From: Parvularcula sp039818345
Lineage (GTDB): Bacteria > Pseudomonadota > Alphaproteobacteria > Caulobacterales > Parvularculaceae
Length of the DNA stretch: 64,000 nucleotides
NCBI GenBank assembly: GCA_039818345.1
Contig: JBCBUC010000017.1
Location: 1 to 64,000 of the forward strand
Reading direction: 5' to 3'
The notes under the pieces are model-generated. The model was not told the origin of the DNA, searched no databases, and worked only from the letters and a program-made list of their open reading frames with translations. The translations under genes were made by a program, and so were the position numbers. This document shows positions 62,658-64,000 of the stretch, one piece after another; within the stretch, counting starts at the first letter, position 1; every line of letters begins with the position of its first letter.

Positions 62658-62684
62658 TTGACTTGTGACACATGGCCGTCACAA
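62658..62684 (+). promoter_or_regulatory. Dyad overlapping a possible prs promoter
   Basis: TTGTGAC (62663-62669) and GTCACAA (62678-62684) form a perfect 7-bp dyad with an 8-nt spacer. TTGACT (62658-62663), a -35-like hexamer, abuts it, about 50 nt before the prs ATG. It looks like an operator. The spacing does not fit CRP (N6) or FNR (N4) sites. Confidence 0.4.
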
Positions 62685-62715
62685 ACGGGTCTCGTCCCCT
62701 GACCCGGAGCCCGCC

Positions 62716-63660
62716 ATGAAGCTGCTCGCTGGCAATTCTAATCTGCCGCTCGCTCAATCGATTGCTCGCCGTTTGGATACGCCGCTGGCAAGTTCGATCA
62801 TTCAGCGGTTCGCCGACAGCGAAGTTCATGTCGAGATCAAAGAAAACGTGCGCGGCGAAGACGTCTTTGTCATTCAGTCTACGTCGCAACCTGCCAATGA
62901 TCACATGATGGAGTTGTTGATCATCATTGATGCCCTGGCCAGGGCATCAGCGAGCCGGATCACAGCCGTCATTCCTTATTTTGGCTATGCCCGGCAGGAC
63001 CGCAAAGCTGGGCCACGCACGCCGATCACGGCAAAGCTGGCGGCCAACTTAATCACCACCGCCGGGGCGGACAGGGTGTTGACCATGGATCTCCATGCCG
63101 GCCAAATCCAAGGGTTTTTTGATATTCCAACGGATAATCTCTACGCGGTCAATGTGATGGAAGACCACATACGTCGCTCACGGAGAGATGATGTCTCTGA
63201 TGTTTGTGTGGTGAGCCCCGACGTCGGCGGTGTTGTCCGGGCAAGGGCCCTCTCCAAGCGCCTCGGCGACCTTCCGCTTGCTATCGTCGATAAGCGGCGA
63301 GAGCAGGCCGGCGTTTCGGAAGTGATGAACATCATCGGTGAAGTCAAAGATATGCACTGCATCCTCTTCGACGACATCGCCGATTCGGGCGGCACTCTTG
63401 TCAATGCCGCGGATGCGCTGATGGATAAGGGCGCAAAATCCGTCGAGGCCTATGTCAGCCACGGGGTCCTTTCAGGAAAGGCGGTCGAGCGGGTCGAGAC
63501 ATCTGACGCGCTCTCTCGTTTGGTGATCACCGATTCCATCGGCGATGATGGTCGCCGCGAAGGCGCCAAGAAAATTGAAGTGGTCAGCGTCGATCGCCTC
63601 CTCGCTGAAGCGATCCGGCGGATCGCCAACGAGGAGAGCGTCTCCAGCCTCTTCGACTAG
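62716..63660 (+). CDS. prs: Ribose-phosphate pyrophosphokinase
   Basis: This 314-aa enzyme makes PRPP from ribose 5-phosphate and ATP for nucleotide, histidine and tryptophan synthesis. Signatures are GNSNLPLAQSIARRL, the PRPP-binding VVSPDVGGVVRARAL, DLHAGQIQGFFDIPTDNLYA and ILFDDIADSGGTLVNAA. Length is typical. Its ATG is at 62716. The last 4 nt (CTAG) overlap the stop of the convergent S10 peptidase gene. Confidence 0.97.
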   Translation: MKLLAGNSNLPLAQSIARRLDTPLASSIIQRFADSEVHVEIKENVRGEDVFVIQSTSQPANDHMMELLIIIDALARASASRITAVIPYFGYARQDRKAGPRTPITAKLAANLITTAGADRVLTMDLHAGQIQGFFDIPTDNLYAVNVMEDHIRRSRRDDVSDVCVVSPDVGGVVRARALSKRLGDLPLAIVDKRREQAGVSEVMNIIGEVKDMHCILFDDIADSGGTLVNAADALMDKGAKSVEAYVSHGVLSGKAVERVETSDALSRLVITDSIGDDGRREGAKKIEVVSVDRLLAEAIRRIANEESVSSLFD

Positions 63661-64000
63661 CGAAGCGAGTCGTAAAACTCGCCCGCGTCCTCGGCAAATT
63701 CCGCTGAGCTTCCTGGATGCATGTAATACATGTGCCCGCCATAATACGTATCAAGACGAACATTGTCCCGTACCGCCGTGGGGATCCCCAGATTGTTGAT
63801 CACATAAGCGCTTTCAAAATAGGGCGTTTGCAGATCCATCGCGCCATGGGTGATCCAGACCTTGAGGTGCCGGTTCATCGCAAGACCTTCTCGCAACATC
63901 GAGCCAGCACCTGGTGCTTGAGGGCGTTTGTCGTTCCCAACGAAGTAACGCCAGGCGGCAAACACCTCGCCGCTAAGCGATTCATAGTCGCGCTCTGGCA
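63657..64000 (-). CDS. Peptidase S10 (serine carboxypeptidase) family, C-terminal part
   Basis: The frame stays open to the window end, so this is the 3' end (about 114 residues) of a longer gene that begins beyond 64000. The segment VWITHGAMDLQTPYFES carries the Asp of the S10 triad and YYGGHMYYMHPGSS the His. The end reads FAEDAGEFYDSLR. Bacterial S10 enzymes remove C-terminal residues from peptides outside the cytosol. The nucleophile Ser would lie outside the window. Confidence 0.8.
   Translation of the reverse strand, partial: PERDYESLSGEVFAAWRYFVGNDKRPQAPGAGSMLREGLAMNRHLKVWITHGAMDLQTPYFESAYVINNLGIPTAVRDNVRLDTYYGGHMYYMHPGSSAEFAEDAGEFYDSLR

Noticed and set aside
62663..62684. CRP-like site before prs
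   Set aside because: TGTGA and TCACA are 10 nt apart, not the 6 nt needed for CRP.

Overview
The window is a 64 kb piece of an alphaproteobacterial chromosome. It is gene-dense, moderately GC-rich and almost free of gaps. The lineage call rests on RegB/RegA with SenC, the ppsR-hemE divergent pair, an SdhAF4-type DUF1674 protein, a CC0125-type lipoprotein, UbiK, intracellular PHB depolymerase, and parS sites of the TGTTTCACGTGAAACA type. A marine or aquatic family near Parvularculaceae or Hyphomonadaceae is plausible but not shown. I see no tRNA or rRNA genes, CRISPR arrays, insertion sequences or prophage genes.

Layout. 0-3.6 kb: a 41-bp-stem palindrome at the very edge, malic enzyme, two small hypotheticals. 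3.7-6.2 kb: redox two-component system RegB-RegA with divergent SenC. 6.3-8.3 kb: PHB depolymerase, then a seven-helix microbial-rhodopsin homologue that lacks the retinal-binding lysine. 8.4-14.5 kb: polA, a BAAT-type hydrolase, a DUF4282 protein with a histone-like tail, htpX, SdhAF4. 14.6-17.9 kb: PEP-CTERM/exosortase accessory genes (TPR lipoprotein and ExeA-like ATPase). 17.9-31 kb: the likely replication-origin region. dnaQ, coaE, aroE, maf and ppsR run leftward; hemE, hemJ, rho, mnmE, mnmG, rsmG, parA and parB run rightward from a 308-bp gap between ppsR and hemE. Two parS palindromes flank or lie within mnmG. 31-39 kb: threonine aldolase, HDAC-like deacetylase, ferrochelatase, then a five-gene set (lipoprotein, S9 peptidase, dicarboxylate/glutamate symporter, one-domain asparaginase, methyltransferase). 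39-43.5 kb: ffh, a lipoprotein, rpsP, rimM, NUDIX, and a PEP-CTERM-like exported protein. 43.5-54.8 kb: a long leftward set from proC through a phosphatase, xseB, dxs, mlaA, hpnN, an mlaC/hpnM-like gene and ylxR to infB. 54.9-64 kb: queuosine precursor transporter, YbjN, DUF1501/DUF1800 pair, ubiK, lgt, midA-like, pgeF, prs, and the C-terminus of an S10 peptidase.

Functional themes are chromosome replication and segregation around the presumed origin, haem synthesis (hemE, hemJ, hemH), redox control (RegBA/SenC), lipid and isoprenoid envelope traffic (dxs, mlaA, hpnN, mlaC-like), and translation. The most unusual protein is the lysine-less rhodopsin homologue at 7.6-8.3 kb. Its ribosome binding site lies in one arm of a 10-bp hairpin. 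Several convergent gene pairs share a 4-nt palindromic stop (CTAG or TTAA) with no terminator between them.
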